From: an uncultured Clostridium sp. | Lineage (GTDB): Bacteria > Bacillota > Clostridia > TANB77 > CAG-508 | Direction of reading: 5' to 3' | Assembly (NCBI GenBank): GCA_900553755.1 | Contig: USEX01000006.1 | Span: forward strand, 1 to 52,872 | DNA length: 52,872 bases | In this document: positions 25,087 through 33,789 of the stretch, piece by piece | How the letters are laid out: every line of letters starts with the position of its first letter | How positions within the stretch are numbered: the first letter of the stretch is position 1 | Made by a program: the position numbers and the translations under genes | The notes under the pieces: generated by a model | Database searches by the model: none | Seen by the model: the letters and a program-made list of their open reading frames with translations, nothing else | What the model was told of the DNA's origin: nothing

Positions 25087-27450
25087 CTATTTATTCTTTT
25101 TAAAGTTAATAACTATTGCATCTTCATTATCAAAAAGAAAATTTGAATCTGTTGTATCTGTATTGATTGGATCTATTTCTTCTTGAACGTCATCCTTAAA
25201 ATGTTCTAGCTTTTTACCAAACATTTTCTTTTTATGTTCTGTAGAATCAGAAGACTTTGAATCGATTCCGCCAGATGTGAATTTATTAAAATCGTATTCT
25301 TTAACATTCTTAGGTTCACTAAATGAAGCAGATAGGAAGTTTAGAAGACCCTTACCAGTTTCATTTTTACCCTTTAAATTCTTTATCTTGTAAGCACATT
25401 GTTTGAATTTTAATGTTTGAATCTTACCGGCAGAATACTTAATTTTATATTTATATCCAATATTACCATAGTTAGGGCTATATTCACCCTTAGCAGTATC
25501 ATAAGTGTTGGTGTAATCCCATTCCTTTTTATCACCAATTTCTTTAGACCACCATTCGTTGTCTTCTGGGGTATTATTACCAAATACAATTTTATTGTTG
25601 CAGTTAGATAATATTGTTTGTTTATATTTATTGTTGCTGACTTCTAATTGAGCTAAGTTCTGAACAGAGATTACTGTTGCAACTCTATATTTTCTATATA
25701 GTGTGAATAATGGCTCTGTTGAAGCATTTATGTAATTAGAAAATTCATCTATATATAAGAAATGTGGAACTCTAGTTTTTTCAGTACCAGGACGTCTTAA
25801 AACAGAATATTGCATTAATAATATAAAGAATAATCCAAATGCAGTATTAATATTAGGTCCTAAATCTCCACGTCTTGTACATACAAATGTAATTTCTCCA
25901 TTTTCAAGAGCTTTATCATAATTCAAATTATTTGTTCTGTTACATAGTATATTCTTAACACCAGGGAATCTTAATAATGTATCTAATTGGGAAGTAGAAG
26001 CAGTAACGAATTTTCTCATTTCTTCTATTCCATTAGAATTTTTATAAAAGTTCATTTCAAAGTAACGAATTAATGCAGAATATTTTTTAGCTAATTCTTC
26101 ATCTTCTTTTAATCTTTTGCATAAGCTTTCTGTTAATTCAAAATCTGTTAAACAATCTTGAACATCCTCTAGTGTAGGTAATTCTCCATCATGTAATCTT
26201 GGATAAATTTCTTTTAATAATATAGAAACATTTTCTACAGCCTGTGTGGCAGCATTTTCTCTATAAGCTTGATTTATATCTGAATGTGTTGAAGAATATA
26301 AACCTTTCAAAACAGTAGATATAGCTATAGATGTTTGTAATGGATCCTCGAAAATAAATGGATTCAAACCAATTGAATTTGGATCATTTGGATCAACAAC
26401 ATTATAAGGTAATTTATAGCTATCTGCTACCTTAATCATATGAGCCATAGATTCATAATCAGGGCACATATAAGTTAATCCTAAATTTCTGTAGGTATAT
26501 CCAGAATTTGATTTATTCAAAATCATTTTACTCATATAAGCATTATATAAATTTAATTTACTTTCTACAGGAATTAACATATTTAAATTAAAATATTTAT
26601 TTAAATATTCGTTGTCATATGGTTTGCTTAGAGTAGCAATTCCTGTTTTTAAAGCAGTAAATCCCATTTCTTTTGATATTTCACTAAAGAAGAACTTTTT
26701 ATCTATATCTCTAGCTATCATAGGCTCAAAAACAAGAGAAGTTTTTCCTGAACCTGAAACACCAACTACAAGCATTTGATAAAATCTTTTATCTTCAGAG
26801 ATTTTAATAATCTTACCAGATTCAGAGTCTTTACAAATTTCAACCTCGCATGTATATTGACCAGTTCCAGCAGATTTATCTGATAAATCTATTCCACCAT
26901 AATCGTAAATAGAATCAACGATGTTCTTTGTATCATGTACAGTTCCAATTAACCATTTTACTAGAGGGTAGAATGTAGTTAGTGGAAAATATACTGCAAG
27001 AGCAGAAAAAGCTGGTCTTATCAAATTAGAGAAGTTTGTAACTAGCTCTGCGTAATTAGGTACAGATATTAAAAGCATCCATCCTGCTTGATTTACCCAT
27101 TGTGTTACCATTGAGATTATTAATATGTATAAACTAATTAAATATACATCAAAGAATGTTAACTTTATTTCATCACAATCAGCAAACTTAGATGAACCAG
27201 AAAATAAAAATGCAAATACTGGACAGGCAAGTGCTAATGTGTATTGGATTGGCCCCCAATAAGAATGCCCCATTCCAGTAAATATCATAAGCAACATTTC
27301 CACAACTCTATCCACAACTAAGTATGCTGTTACTAATGTTAGAACATATGTGAAAAATGTATTTCTATCTGTTTTTAAGAATTTTAAAAATTTATCTAAG
27401 ATTTTCAAAATTTTCACCACTTTCAATTCATTTTTTATAAAATCATACAT
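25087..27450 (-). CDS. VirD4/TraG-type membrane-bound coupling ATPase
   Basis: 787 aa. The N-terminus has about four membrane helices (about 32-55, 68-86, 100-118, 145-165). A cytoplasmic AAA+/RecA ATPase follows. Walker A is G230-VSGSGKTS. Walker B is HFLYIDEF (563-570). VISVQNLAQLE (593-603) and TILSNCNNKIVFGNNTPED (612-630) are the usual post-Walker B motifs of VirD4/TraG proteins. A Lys/Asp-rich tail is poorly conserved in type. The first ATG (27450) has no ribosome binding site; a TTG at codon 15, after AAGTGGTG, is a plausible alternative. No relaxase, VirB4, mating-pore or integrase gene is in the window. It is one of only two minus-strand genes here. Function is inferred: a membrane DNA or protein pump or tether. 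Confidence 0.8.
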   Translation of the reverse strand: MYDFIKNELKVVKILKILDKFLKFLKTDRNTFFTYVLTLVTAYLVVDRVVEMLLMIFTGMGHSYWGPIQYTLALACPVFAFLFSGSSKFADCDEIKLTFFDVYLISLYILIISMVTQWVNQAGWMLLISVPNYAELVTNFSNLIRPAFSALAVYFPLTTFYPLVKWLIGTVHDTKNIVDSIYDYGGIDLSDKSAGTGQYTCEVEICKDSESGKIIKISEDKRFYQMLVVGVSGSGKTSLVFEPMIARDIDKKFFFSEISKEMGFTALKTGIATLSKPYDNEYLNKYFNLNMLIPVESKLNLYNAYMSKMILNKSNSGYTYRNLGLTYMCPDYESMAHMIKVADSYKLPYNVVDPNDPNSIGLNPFIFEDPLQTSIAISTVLKGLYSSTHSDINQAYRENAATQAVENVSILLKEIYPRLHDGELPTLEDVQDCLTDFELTESLCKRLKEDEELAKKYSALIRYFEMNFYKNSNGIEEMRKFVTASTSQLDTLLRFPGVKNILCNRTNNLNYDKALENGEITFVCTRRGDLGPNINTAFGLFFILLMQYSVLRRPGTEKTRVPHFLYIDEFSNYINASTEPLFTLYRKYRVATVISVQNLAQLEVSNNKYKQTILSNCNNKIVFGNNTPEDNEWWSKEIGDKKEWDYTNTYDTAKGEYSPNYGNIGYKYKIKYSAGKIQTLKFKQCAYKIKNLKGKNETGKGLLNFLSASFSEPKNVKEYDFNKFTSGGIDSKSSDSTEHKKKMFGKKLEHFKDDVQEEIDPINTDTTDSNFLFDNEDAIVINFKKNK

Positions 27451-27530
27451 ATATATTATCTTATAAAATCAAGAAAAAAACAAGTGTTTAGAGCAATTTT
27501 GTGAAAAATATATAATATGGAGGAGTGAAA

Positions 27531-29129
27531 TTGCAGAAAAGAAAAAAGCAAAGCTTTGCACAGGGAATAATAACCTTAATGATTGCACAAATTATAATAA
27601 AAATTTTAGGTCTAATATACAAGCTGTATTTAACAAATAAAGAAGGTTTTGGAGATATAGGAAATGGAATATGCAGTAGTGGTTTTCAAATATATGCATT
27701 ACTTCTAACCATTTCATCAATAGGCGTACCAAATACAGTAGCCAAGCTAATATCGGAGAAGATGTCTGTAGGAAATGAGAGTGGAGCAAATAGAATATTA
27801 AAAGTAGCATTTGCAATGTTTTCTATTATAGGCTTTTGTTGTTCGGTATTTTTATTTTTGTCATCAAGATATATAGCACAAAATTTTTTACAAATACCAG
27901 AAGCAGAAATAACCCTACTAGTATTAGCACCATCAATATTTTTTGAGTCTATAACTTCTGTTCTTAGAGGATTCTTTAATGCCAAAAAAAATATGAAGCC
28001 AACAGCACATTCACAAAGCATAGAGCAAATATCAAAAGCTGTTTTAACTATAGGAATAGTAGAGTTTATTTCTTATAAAGCTTTAGAAATGGTTAATAAA
28101 ACGGAATTAATGGCAGCTGGCGCAAACTTAGCAACTACTATTTCCACTTTCATAGGAGCGATGTACCTATTATACTGCTATAAGGAAGAACAAAAGTATT
28201 TAACAATGGACAGACGTACATATGAAAAAGAAACAATAAAAAGCATCATAATAAGAATTCTAATTGTAGCAATGCCAATAACAATAACTGCTCTTTTGGG
28301 AGGAATAAACAAGAATATTGATTCTATAACAGTAGTAAGAGGATTAAAGAATTTTTTGAGCGCAGAAGAGGCAAAAAGGCAGTATGGAATATTAAGTGGG
28401 AAAGTAGAAACATTAATAACTTTACCAATGTCATTCAACATAGCTTTAACAACAGCGATAGTACCTACAATAGCTGCTGCAAAAGCCAAAAGAAGTGTGC
28501 AAAGTGTGGAAAACAAGATCAGATTTTCACTATTGCTTACTATTTTGATAGGATTACCTGCAAGTGCTGGAATGATTATATTTGCTCAACCAATATTAAA
28601 TTTGTTATTTCCAAATGCGAATTCTGGAGCATTTATTTTTCAAATTAGCTCTATATCGGTAATATTCATATTATTAAATCAAACAATAACTGGAATTCTA
28701 CAAGGAGCGGGGAAACAATTTATTCCAATGATTTCATTAGTTGCAGGAGTAATTGTTAAATTAATTATTAATATTACTTTGGTAAAAATAAATCCACAAG
28801 ATTTTATATTAGGTGGAACAGCAGGAGCAGCAGTTGGAAGTGTTGCATGCTATATTGTAGCATTTATAATAAACACAATATTCTTAAAAAAATACATAAA
28901 TATAAAAATAGACAAGAAAAATTGCATAATAAAGCCAATATTGGCAACAATAATAATATCTATAGTTGCAACAAGTATATTCTCGATATTAAAAACAAAT
29001 TTAAAAGAACAAATAGCCACAATAATAGCTATAGCAATAACTATAGTAACTTACGTTTTTATGATTTTAGCAATGAAAATTTTTAATAAAAACGAAATAA
29101 ATGGCGTATTTCTCTTAAGAACCAAATAA
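27531..29129 (+). CDS. SpoVB-type MOP superfamily flippase
   Basis: 532 aa, about 14 membrane helices, polysaccharide-transporter branch of the MOP/MATE-like exporters (SpoVB/MurJ relatives). SFAQGIITLMIAQIIIKILG and LIYKLYLT open the first helix, followed by NGICSSGFQIYALLLTISSI in helix 2. GVPNTVAKLISE and LPMSFNIALTTAIVP also fit. SpoVB acts in spore cortex formation, probably as a lipid II flippase; a general lipid-linked precursor flippase is equally possible. TTG at 27531 is preferred: GGAGG (27519-27523) is 7 bases upstream, and only 1 base from the GTG at 27525. It is divergent from the ATPase gene, with 80 bases between them. Confidence 0.88.
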   Translation: MQKRKKQSFAQGIITLMIAQIIIKILGLIYKLYLTNKEGFGDIGNGICSSGFQIYALLLTISSIGVPNTVAKLISEKMSVGNESGANRILKVAFAMFSIIGFCCSVFLFLSSRYIAQNFLQIPEAEITLLVLAPSIFFESITSVLRGFFNAKKNMKPTAHSQSIEQISKAVLTIGIVEFISYKALEMVNKTELMAAGANLATTISTFIGAMYLLYCYKEEQKYLTMDRRTYEKETIKSIIIRILIVAMPITITALLGGINKNIDSITVVRGLKNFLSAEEAKRQYGILSGKVETLITLPMSFNIALTTAIVPTIAAAKAKRSVQSVENKIRFSLLLTILIGLPASAGMIIFAQPILNLLFPNANSGAFIFQISSISVIFILLNQTITGILQGAGKQFIPMISLVAGVIVKLIINITLVKINPQDFILGGTAGAAVGSVACYIVAFIINTIFLKKYINIKIDKKNCIIKPILATIIISIVATSIFSILKTNLKEQIATIIAIAITIVTYVFMILAMKIFNKNEINGVFLLRTK

Positions 29130-29228
29130 AATGCAAGAAAAAAAGAAGGATTTTGCTAAATATTGGCGAATAATGATACTAGTAGATTAAAAAATAGCTA
29201 CGTATAAATCTTATAGGAGGTAATTTAA

Positions 29229-29507
29229 ATGAACAAATCTGATTTAATCGCAGCCGTAGCTGCTAAAACAGGAAGCACAAAAAAAGATGCTGAAGCAACA
29301 ATAAATTCTTTTGTAGAGGTTGTTACAGAAGCTCTAGAAAAGGGAGATAAAGTACAATTAGTTGGATTTGGTTCTTTCGAAGTTAGAAAAAGAGCTGCTA
29401 GAAAAGGAAGAAACCCACAAACTAAAGAAGAAATAAAAATACCAGCATCAAAAGCACCTGTATTCAAAGCAGGAAAAGCATTAAAAGATTTAGTAAATAA
29501 AAAATAA
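29229..29507 (+). CDS. hup: DNA-binding protein HU
   Basis: Histone-like nucleoid protein, 92 aa. Opens MNKSDLIAAVAAKTGSTKKD. The beta-arm region is VGFGSFEVRKRAARKGRNPQ followed by TKEEIKIPASKAPVFKAGKA. This is HU rather than IHF by length and arm sequence. A strong ribosome binding site TAGGAGGT lies 8 bases before the ATG. SpoVB-family and HU genes are often neighbours in Clostridia. Confidence 0.97.
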   Translation: MNKSDLIAAVAAKTGSTKKDAEATINSFVEVVTEALEKGDKVQLVGFGSFEVRKRAARKGRNPQTKEEIKIPASKAPVFKAGKALKDLVNKK

Positions 29508-29578
29508 TTTTGATAGTATAAATTAATTTATATGTATTAAGATTTAAAGTTAAATATTTATAAATAATCAACTTATAA

Positions 29579-29602
29579 AGGGCAAGTGTTACTTGCTCTT
29601 TT
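29579..29602 (+). terminator. Terminator after hup
   Basis: AGGGCAAGT (29579-29587) pairs with ACTTGCTCT (29591-29599) with one G-T pair and a three-base loop, followed by a short T-rich stretch. It lies within a 192-base gap that holds no other clear feature. Confidence 0.65.
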
Positions 29603-29699
29603 GTTGTAAAAAAATGTTTTTTAGAAAAAAATGTATAATTATAGAATATTTAAAAATTTTATGATAATATATACTCAAATTTATATAGGAGGTACCAAA

Positions 29700-30245
29700 A
29701 TGGAGTATTTAAAAAATGTATTAAAGAAAACTGGATGGATGTCTTTAGTAGAATCTGTAATATTTGCTATTATAGGACTTGTTCTTATACAAAATCCAGA
29801 AGAAACAGTAAAATTTATGTCATACTTATTAGGTGCAGTATTTATCCTAATAGGTATATATAAAATAGTTGTTCATGTAATGGAAAAGCAAAACGGTGGA
29901 TTATATAATTATAGCTTTGTATATGGAATAATGGCTGTAGTAATAGGAATTATTACAATAGCATTTAGTTCCACAATAGGAAATCTATTTAGAATAATTA
30001 TAGGTGTATGGATTATATATAGCGCACTTTTAAGAGCAACATCAGCACTTAAATTAAGAGAATACAAATCAAATGTATGGATTTATGCAATAGTACTAGC
30101 AGTAGTAATGCTTATTTGTGGTATATATATTGTAGCAAATTCAGGGGCTATAGTTTCTACAATTGGTGTATTTGTGCTAATTTACTCTATAATAGACATA
30201 ATAGAAAATATTATATTTTTAAAAAATGTAAATGATATAAAATAG
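29700..30245 (+). CDS. DUF308 (HdeD-like) membrane protein
   Basis: 181 aa, six membrane helices arranged as three repeats of two. This matches the DUF308/HdeD family (for example YLLGAVFILIGIYKIVVHV and FRIIIGVWIIYSALLRATSA). HdeD in E. coli is linked to acid resistance, but Firmicutes members have no fixed role. ATG at 29700 follows TAGGAGGT by 5 bases; the longer frame from 29631 lacks a ribosome binding site. thyA follows after 12 bases, so it may be co-transcribed with the folate genes by chance of position. Confidence 0.75.
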   Translation: MEYLKNVLKKTGWMSLVESVIFAIIGLVLIQNPEETVKFMSYLLGAVFILIGIYKIVVHVMEKQNGGLYNYSFVYGIMAVVIGIITIAFSSTIGNLFRIIIGVWIIYSALLRATSALKLREYKSNVWIYAIVLAVVMLICGIYIVANSGAIVSTIGVFVLIYSIIDIIENIIFLKNVNDIK

Positions 30246-30257
30246 TTGGAGGTACAA

Positions 30258-31115
30258 ATGACACAAGCAGATAAAGCTTTTATAGACACATGCAAAGAAA
30301 TTATAAAAAATGGTTATTCATCAGAAGGAACTAATGTTAGAACTAGATGGGATGACGGAACAGAGGCAAATTATATTTCTATTGTTGGAGTGCAAAATAA
30401 GTATGATGTTGGCAAAGAATTTCCGATGATTACATTAAGAAACAATTCTAAAACAATAAAAAATGCAATTGATGAAATATTATGGATATGGCAGAAAAAA
30501 TCAAATAATGTTTCAGAGCTTAATTCACATATATGGGATCAATGGGCAGGAGAAGATGGAACAATTGGAAAAGCTTATGGTTATCAATTAGGAAAGAAAT
30601 ATGAATTCAAAACAAAAGAAGGAATTAAATTAATGGATCAGGTAGATTATGTTTTATATTTACTAAAAAATGATCCATCTAGTAGAAGAATAATGACTAA
30701 TATATTTAATCATGAAGAGCTAAAAGATATGAATTTAGAGCCTTGCGCATACGGAACTCAATGGCTAGTAAAAGGTGGCAAGTTGCATCTTATATTAAAT
30801 CAGCGTTCTCAAGATATGCTTACAGCCAATGGATGGAATGTAATGCAATATGCAGCATTGCAATATATGTTTGCACAAGTAGCAGGCTTGGAAGTAGGAA
30901 CTCTAACGCATAACATAGGAGATTGTCATATTTATGATAGACATATTTCACTTGTAGAAAAGTTAATTGAGAGCGAACCAGTAGAAGCTCACCCTAAATT
31001 AATTATTAAAAATCCTACAAAGAATTTTTATGATTTTAAAGTAGAAGATTTTGAGATAGAGGGATATGACTATAATAGAGAAATGAAAATAGGAAAAATA
31101 CCAGTAGCAATATAG
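30258..31115 (+). CDS. thyA: Thymidylate synthase ThyA
   Basis: Converts dUMP to dTMP with methylene-tetrahydrofolate, 285 aa. The catalytic Cys is C163 in LEPCAYGTQW. Downstream come N181-QRSQDM (dUMP phosphate-binding Arg), GWNVMQYAALQYMFAQ, and THNIGDCHIYDRH. The NGWNVMQ variant in place of FNI is like the Bacillus ThyA type related to phage enzymes. The ATG at 30258 follows TTGGAGG by 5 bases. Its product dihydrofolate is the substrate of the next gene's enzyme, 12 bases on. Confidence 0.96.
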   Translation: MTQADKAFIDTCKEIIKNGYSSEGTNVRTRWDDGTEANYISIVGVQNKYDVGKEFPMITLRNNSKTIKNAIDEILWIWQKKSNNVSELNSHIWDQWAGEDGTIGKAYGYQLGKKYEFKTKEGIKLMDQVDYVLYLLKNDPSSRRIMTNIFNHEELKDMNLEPCAYGTQWLVKGGKLHLILNQRSQDMLTANGWNVMQYAALQYMFAQVAGLEVGTLTHNIGDCHIYDRHISLVEKLIESEPVEAHPKLIIKNPTKNFYDFKVEDFEIEGYDYNREMKIGKIPVAI

Positions 31116-31127
31116 AAGGAGAAGAAA

Positions 31128-31625
31128 GTGTTAAGTATAATAGTAGCAAAAGCAAAAAATAATATAATAGGAAAAAATAATCAATTATTATGGCACTTGC
31201 CAGATGATATGAAAAGATTTAAAGCATTAACAACAGGTCATTCTGTAATAATGGGAAGAAAAACGTTTGAATCTATAGGAAAACCATTACCTAATAGAGA
31301 AAATATTGTTTTTACAACAAATCCAGAATTCAATATAGAAGCAGAAAATGTGAAAGTGGTACATGGAATAGAAGAAATAAAAGAATATATAGATAGCGAT
31401 GAAAATGCCTTTGTTATAGGTGGAGCTATGATATATAATTTACTATTACCATATACAAAAGTTTTGTATGTAACAGAAATCAATAAAGATTTTGAAGGAG
31501 ATACATTTTTCACTAAAATAAATGAGGAAGAATGGAAAGAAATAAGCAGGCAAGAAGGACCAGCAGATGGTGAAAATGATTTTTCATATGATTATGTGGT
31601 TTATAAGAGGATAAAAAATGTATGA
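31128..31625 (+). CDS. folA: Dihydrofolate reductase
   Basis: NADPH-dependent enzyme regenerating tetrahydrofolate, 165 aa. LSIIVAKAKNNIIGKNNQLL, WHLPDDMKRFKALTTGHSVI, MGRKTFESIGKPLPNRENIV and FVIGGAMIYNLLLPYTKVLY are the classic motifs, with the catalytic acid at D26 in LPDDMK. The start is GTG at 31128 after AAGGAGAAG. Its last codons overlap the following rusA start by 8 bases. Confidence 0.96.
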   Translation: MLSIIVAKAKNNIIGKNNQLLWHLPDDMKRFKALTTGHSVIMGRKTFESIGKPLPNRENIVFTTNPEFNIEAENVKVVHGIEEIKEYIDSDENAFVIGGAMIYNLLLPYTKVLYVTEINKDFEGDTFFTKINEEEWKEISRQEGPADGENDFSYDYVVYKRIKNV

Positions 31626-32025
31626 ATTTGAAGTTGAAGGAACAATAGTAGGAAAACAAAGACCCCGTGTAAATATGTACACGGGGAATGTGTATACTCC
31701 GAATAAAACAAAAGATTATGAGGAATGGATAAAGCAAAGTTTTTTTATAAAATATCCAAAATTTGATATAATTACAAATAGGGTAAAAATAGAAATAACC
31801 GCATACCTAAAAATACCAAAGTGTACAAGTAAAAAAATGGCAGAAAAGATGCTAGATGATGAAATAAGCCCATTAAAAAAGCCTGATATAGATAATATAG
31901 CAAAAGTGGTATTAGATGCTATAAACAATTATGTGATAAAGGATGATATACAGGTATCAAAAATGAGTGTAGAGAAAAAGTATTCTGAAAATGAAAAATT
32001 AATTATAAAGATAGAAGAATATTGA
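31618..32025 (+). CDS. RusA family Holliday junction resolvase
   Basis: 135 aa structure-specific endonuclease family. VGKQRPRV and YTPNKTKDYEEWIK form the N-terminal motif. The catalytic block KPDIDNIAKVVLDAINNYVI followed by KDDIQV has the metal-binding Asp residues typical of RusA. RusA proteins are usually phage-borne; here the gene overlaps folA by 8 bases and ends the thyA-folA unit. This suggests a domesticated phage gene. A GC-rich perfect inverted repeat lies within codons about 16-23. Confidence 0.88.
   Translation: MYEFEVEGTIVGKQRPRVNMYTGNVYTPNKTKDYEEWIKQSFFIKYPKFDIITNRVKIEITAYLKIPKCTSKKMAEKMLDDEISPLKKPDIDNIAKVVLDAINNYVIKDDIQVSKMSVEKKYSENEKLIIKIEEY
31663..31686 (+). repeat. GC-rich inverted repeat inside rusA
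   Basis: CCCCGTGTA (31663-31671) and TACACGGGG (31678-31686) form a perfect 9-bp stem with loop AATATG. It sits about 45 bases into rusA and includes rare codons for this genome (CCC, CGT, ACG, GGG). Confidence 0.7.
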
Positions 32026-32050
32026 AAAAAAGCAAAATAAATAGTATAAT
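32022..32050 (+). promoter_or_regulatory. Promoter of the sufCB pair
   Basis: TTGAAA (32022-32027), a 17-base spacer and TATAAT (32045-32050) make a near-consensus promoter directly after rusA and 26 bases before the sufC ATG. Confidence 0.75.
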
Positions 32051-32076
32051 ATATTATCGTAAAGATGGAGGTAAAA

Positions 32077-32796
32077 ATGTTATTAGAATTAAAAGATATA
32101 TGTTTTACAAGAGATAACAAAAAAATCTTAGATAATGTAAGTTTAAATATAGATTCACAAAAATTTATAGCTATTACAGGCCCTAACGGTTCAGGAAAAT
32201 CTACACTCGCAAAAATTATTATGGGAATAGAAAAGGCTGATTCGGGAAAAATAATTTTAGATGGACAAGATATAACTGATATGCCAATAAACGAAAGGGC
32301 AAAATTAGGAATAGGCTTTGCTTTTCAACAACCAGTAAAATTTAAAGGTTTAACAGTTTACGATTTATTGAAAATAGCTGCCAATAAGAATATAACAAGA
32401 AAAGAAGCTTGTGAATGCTTAGCACAAGTAGGATTGTGTGCAAAAGAATATGTTGATAGAGAGGTAAACAGCTCATTATCAGGAGGAGAGCTTAAAAGAA
32501 TAGAAATAGCAAATATTGTATTAAGACAAGCTAAACTTACTATATTTGATGAGCCAGAAGCTGGTATTGATTTATGGAGTTTTAATAACTTAATACAAGT
32601 ATTCAAAAGCATAAGAGAGAATATTAAAGGTACAACTATTGTTATTTCACATCAGGAGAGAATTCTAAAAATTGCTGATGAAGTTATTTTAATGAGAAAT
32701 GGAAAGATTGAAAAAATAACAACAGCTGATGAAATCTTAGGTGAAGAGATTGTAGAAAAACAATGTTGTAAATTAAAAAATGGTGGAAAGGAGTAG
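32077..32796 (+). CDS. sufC: SufC-type Fe-S assembly ABC ATPase
   Basis: Soluble ABC ATPase of the SUF/SMS iron-sulfur scaffold, 239 aa. Walker A is GPNGSGKST (35-43). The Q-loop is FAFQQPVKFKGLT. The signature is LSGGELKR (134-141), and Walker B is LTIFDEPEAG, where the extended DEPEAG motif is typical of SufC. ATG at 32077 sits 5 bases after GGAGG. It is followed by one SufB-like gene only; no sufD, sufS or sufU is present, as in the minimal SmsCB arrangement. Confidence 0.9.
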   Translation: MLLELKDICFTRDNKKILDNVSLNIDSQKFIAITGPNGSGKSTLAKIIMGIEKADSGKIILDGQDITDMPINERAKLGIGFAFQQPVKFKGLTVYDLLKIAANKNITRKEACECLAQVGLCAKEYVDREVNSSLSGGELKRIEIANIVLRQAKLTIFDEPEAGIDLWSFNNLIQVFKSIRENIKGTTIVISHQERILKIADEVILMRNGKIEKITTADEILGEEIVEKQCCKLKNGGKE

Positions 32797-32807
32797 AAAA
32801 TCGTATT

Positions 32808-33743
32808 ATGCCGGAAAATAGCAAAATAGAAAAAGTAGATGAAGAATTATTAGATGAAATTTCTGGGTATGATGAAATTAGAGATGGAGCATATAACATT
32901 AGAAAAAACGGAGCTGGAATTGAAAGAAAAGTAACGGAAAATGTGAATATAGTTTCTAAGACAGATAAGCCTGGAATAGACATATATGTAAAAGAAAATA
33001 CAAAATTCGATGTCGTGCACATTCCAGTAATATTAACAGAAAGTGGATTAAATGACCTTGTATACAATGATTTTTATATAGGCAAGAATGCTAATGTTTT
33101 AATTGTTGCTGGTTGTGGGATTCACAATGACCACCATAAAGATTCTAGACATGATGGAATTCACAGATTTTTCCTAGAAGAAGGCGCAAAAGTTAGATAT
33201 GTAGAGAAGCATTATGGCGAAGGTAGTGGAACGGGAAAAAGAATATTAAATCCTGTAACAGAAGTTTATTTAAAGCCAGGTAGCTCTATGGAAATGGAGT
33301 CTACACAAATAAAAGGTGTGGATTCAACAATAAGAGAAACTAAAGGAGTTCTTGAAGCAGACACTAATTTTGTTGTTACAGAAAAAATATTAACACATGG
33401 AAATCAAACAGCCAAAACTACATTTGATGTTCAATTAAATGGAGAAAATGCAAGTACACATGTTACTTCTAGATCAGTTGCAACAGAAAACTCAAAACAA
33501 CATTTTGAATCTAAAATTTATGGAAATTCAAAATGTTTTGCACATAGCGAATGTGATGCGATTATAAAAGATAATGCAGTAGTAAAAGCAACTCCAGAAA
33601 TAACAGCAAATAATGTGGATGCAAATTTAATTCATGAGGCTGCAATAGGCAAAATAGCAGGAGAACAATTAGTAAAACTTATGACTTTAGGATTATCGGA
33701 AAAAGAAGCGGAAGAACAAATAATAAATGGATTTTTAAGATAA
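32808..33743 (+). CDS. SufB/SufD family Fe-S scaffold protein (SmsB-like)
   Basis: 311 aa, much shorter than canonical SufB (about 470). It has the beta-helix core and the C-terminal helical segment ANNVDANLIHEAAIGKIAGE followed by QLVKLMTLGLSEKEAEEQII, a SufBD signature. Candidate cluster ligands or active residues are C103 with H107, H109 and H110 in AGCGIHNDHH, and C243/C249 in SKCFAHSECDAI. It probably forms the scaffold with the adjacent SufC ATPase. The ribosome binding site AAAGGAG is 14 bases from this ATG, farther than usual, so a non-ATG start just upstream cannot be excluded. Confidence 0.88.
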   Translation: MPENSKIEKVDEELLDEISGYDEIRDGAYNIRKNGAGIERKVTENVNIVSKTDKPGIDIYVKENTKFDVVHIPVILTESGLNDLVYNDFYIGKNANVLIVAGCGIHNDHHKDSRHDGIHRFFLEEGAKVRYVEKHYGEGSGTGKRILNPVTEVYLKPGSSMEMESTQIKGVDSTIRETKGVLEADTNFVVTEKILTHGNQTAKTTFDVQLNGENASTHVTSRSVATENSKQHFESKIYGNSKCFAHSECDAIIKDNAVVKATPEITANNVDANLIHEAAIGKIAGEQLVKLMTLGLSEKEAEEQIINGFLR

Positions 33744-33750
33744 AGTAAAA

Positions 33751-33788
33751 GCTCTCAAGGTAAAATGTAATAAACCCGAGAGCCTTTT
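33751..33788. terminator. Convergent terminator between sufB and the DUF378 gene
   Basis: GCTCTC (33751-33756) pairs with GAGAGC (33778-33783), with GGT/ACC support further in. A-rich and T-rich flanks suit both directions. Confidence 0.7.
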
Positions 33789-33789
33789 A

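Noticed and set aside
25417..25611. Open frame on the + strand inside the VirD4-like gene
   Set aside because: It lies entirely opposite a well-supported gene, has no ribosome binding site, and reads as low-complexity hydrophobic sequence.
27505..27530. TATAAT at 27511-27516 as the promoter of the SpoVB-type gene
   Set aside because: It lies only 2 bases before the GGAGG ribosome binding site, so a transcript starting from it would lack that site.
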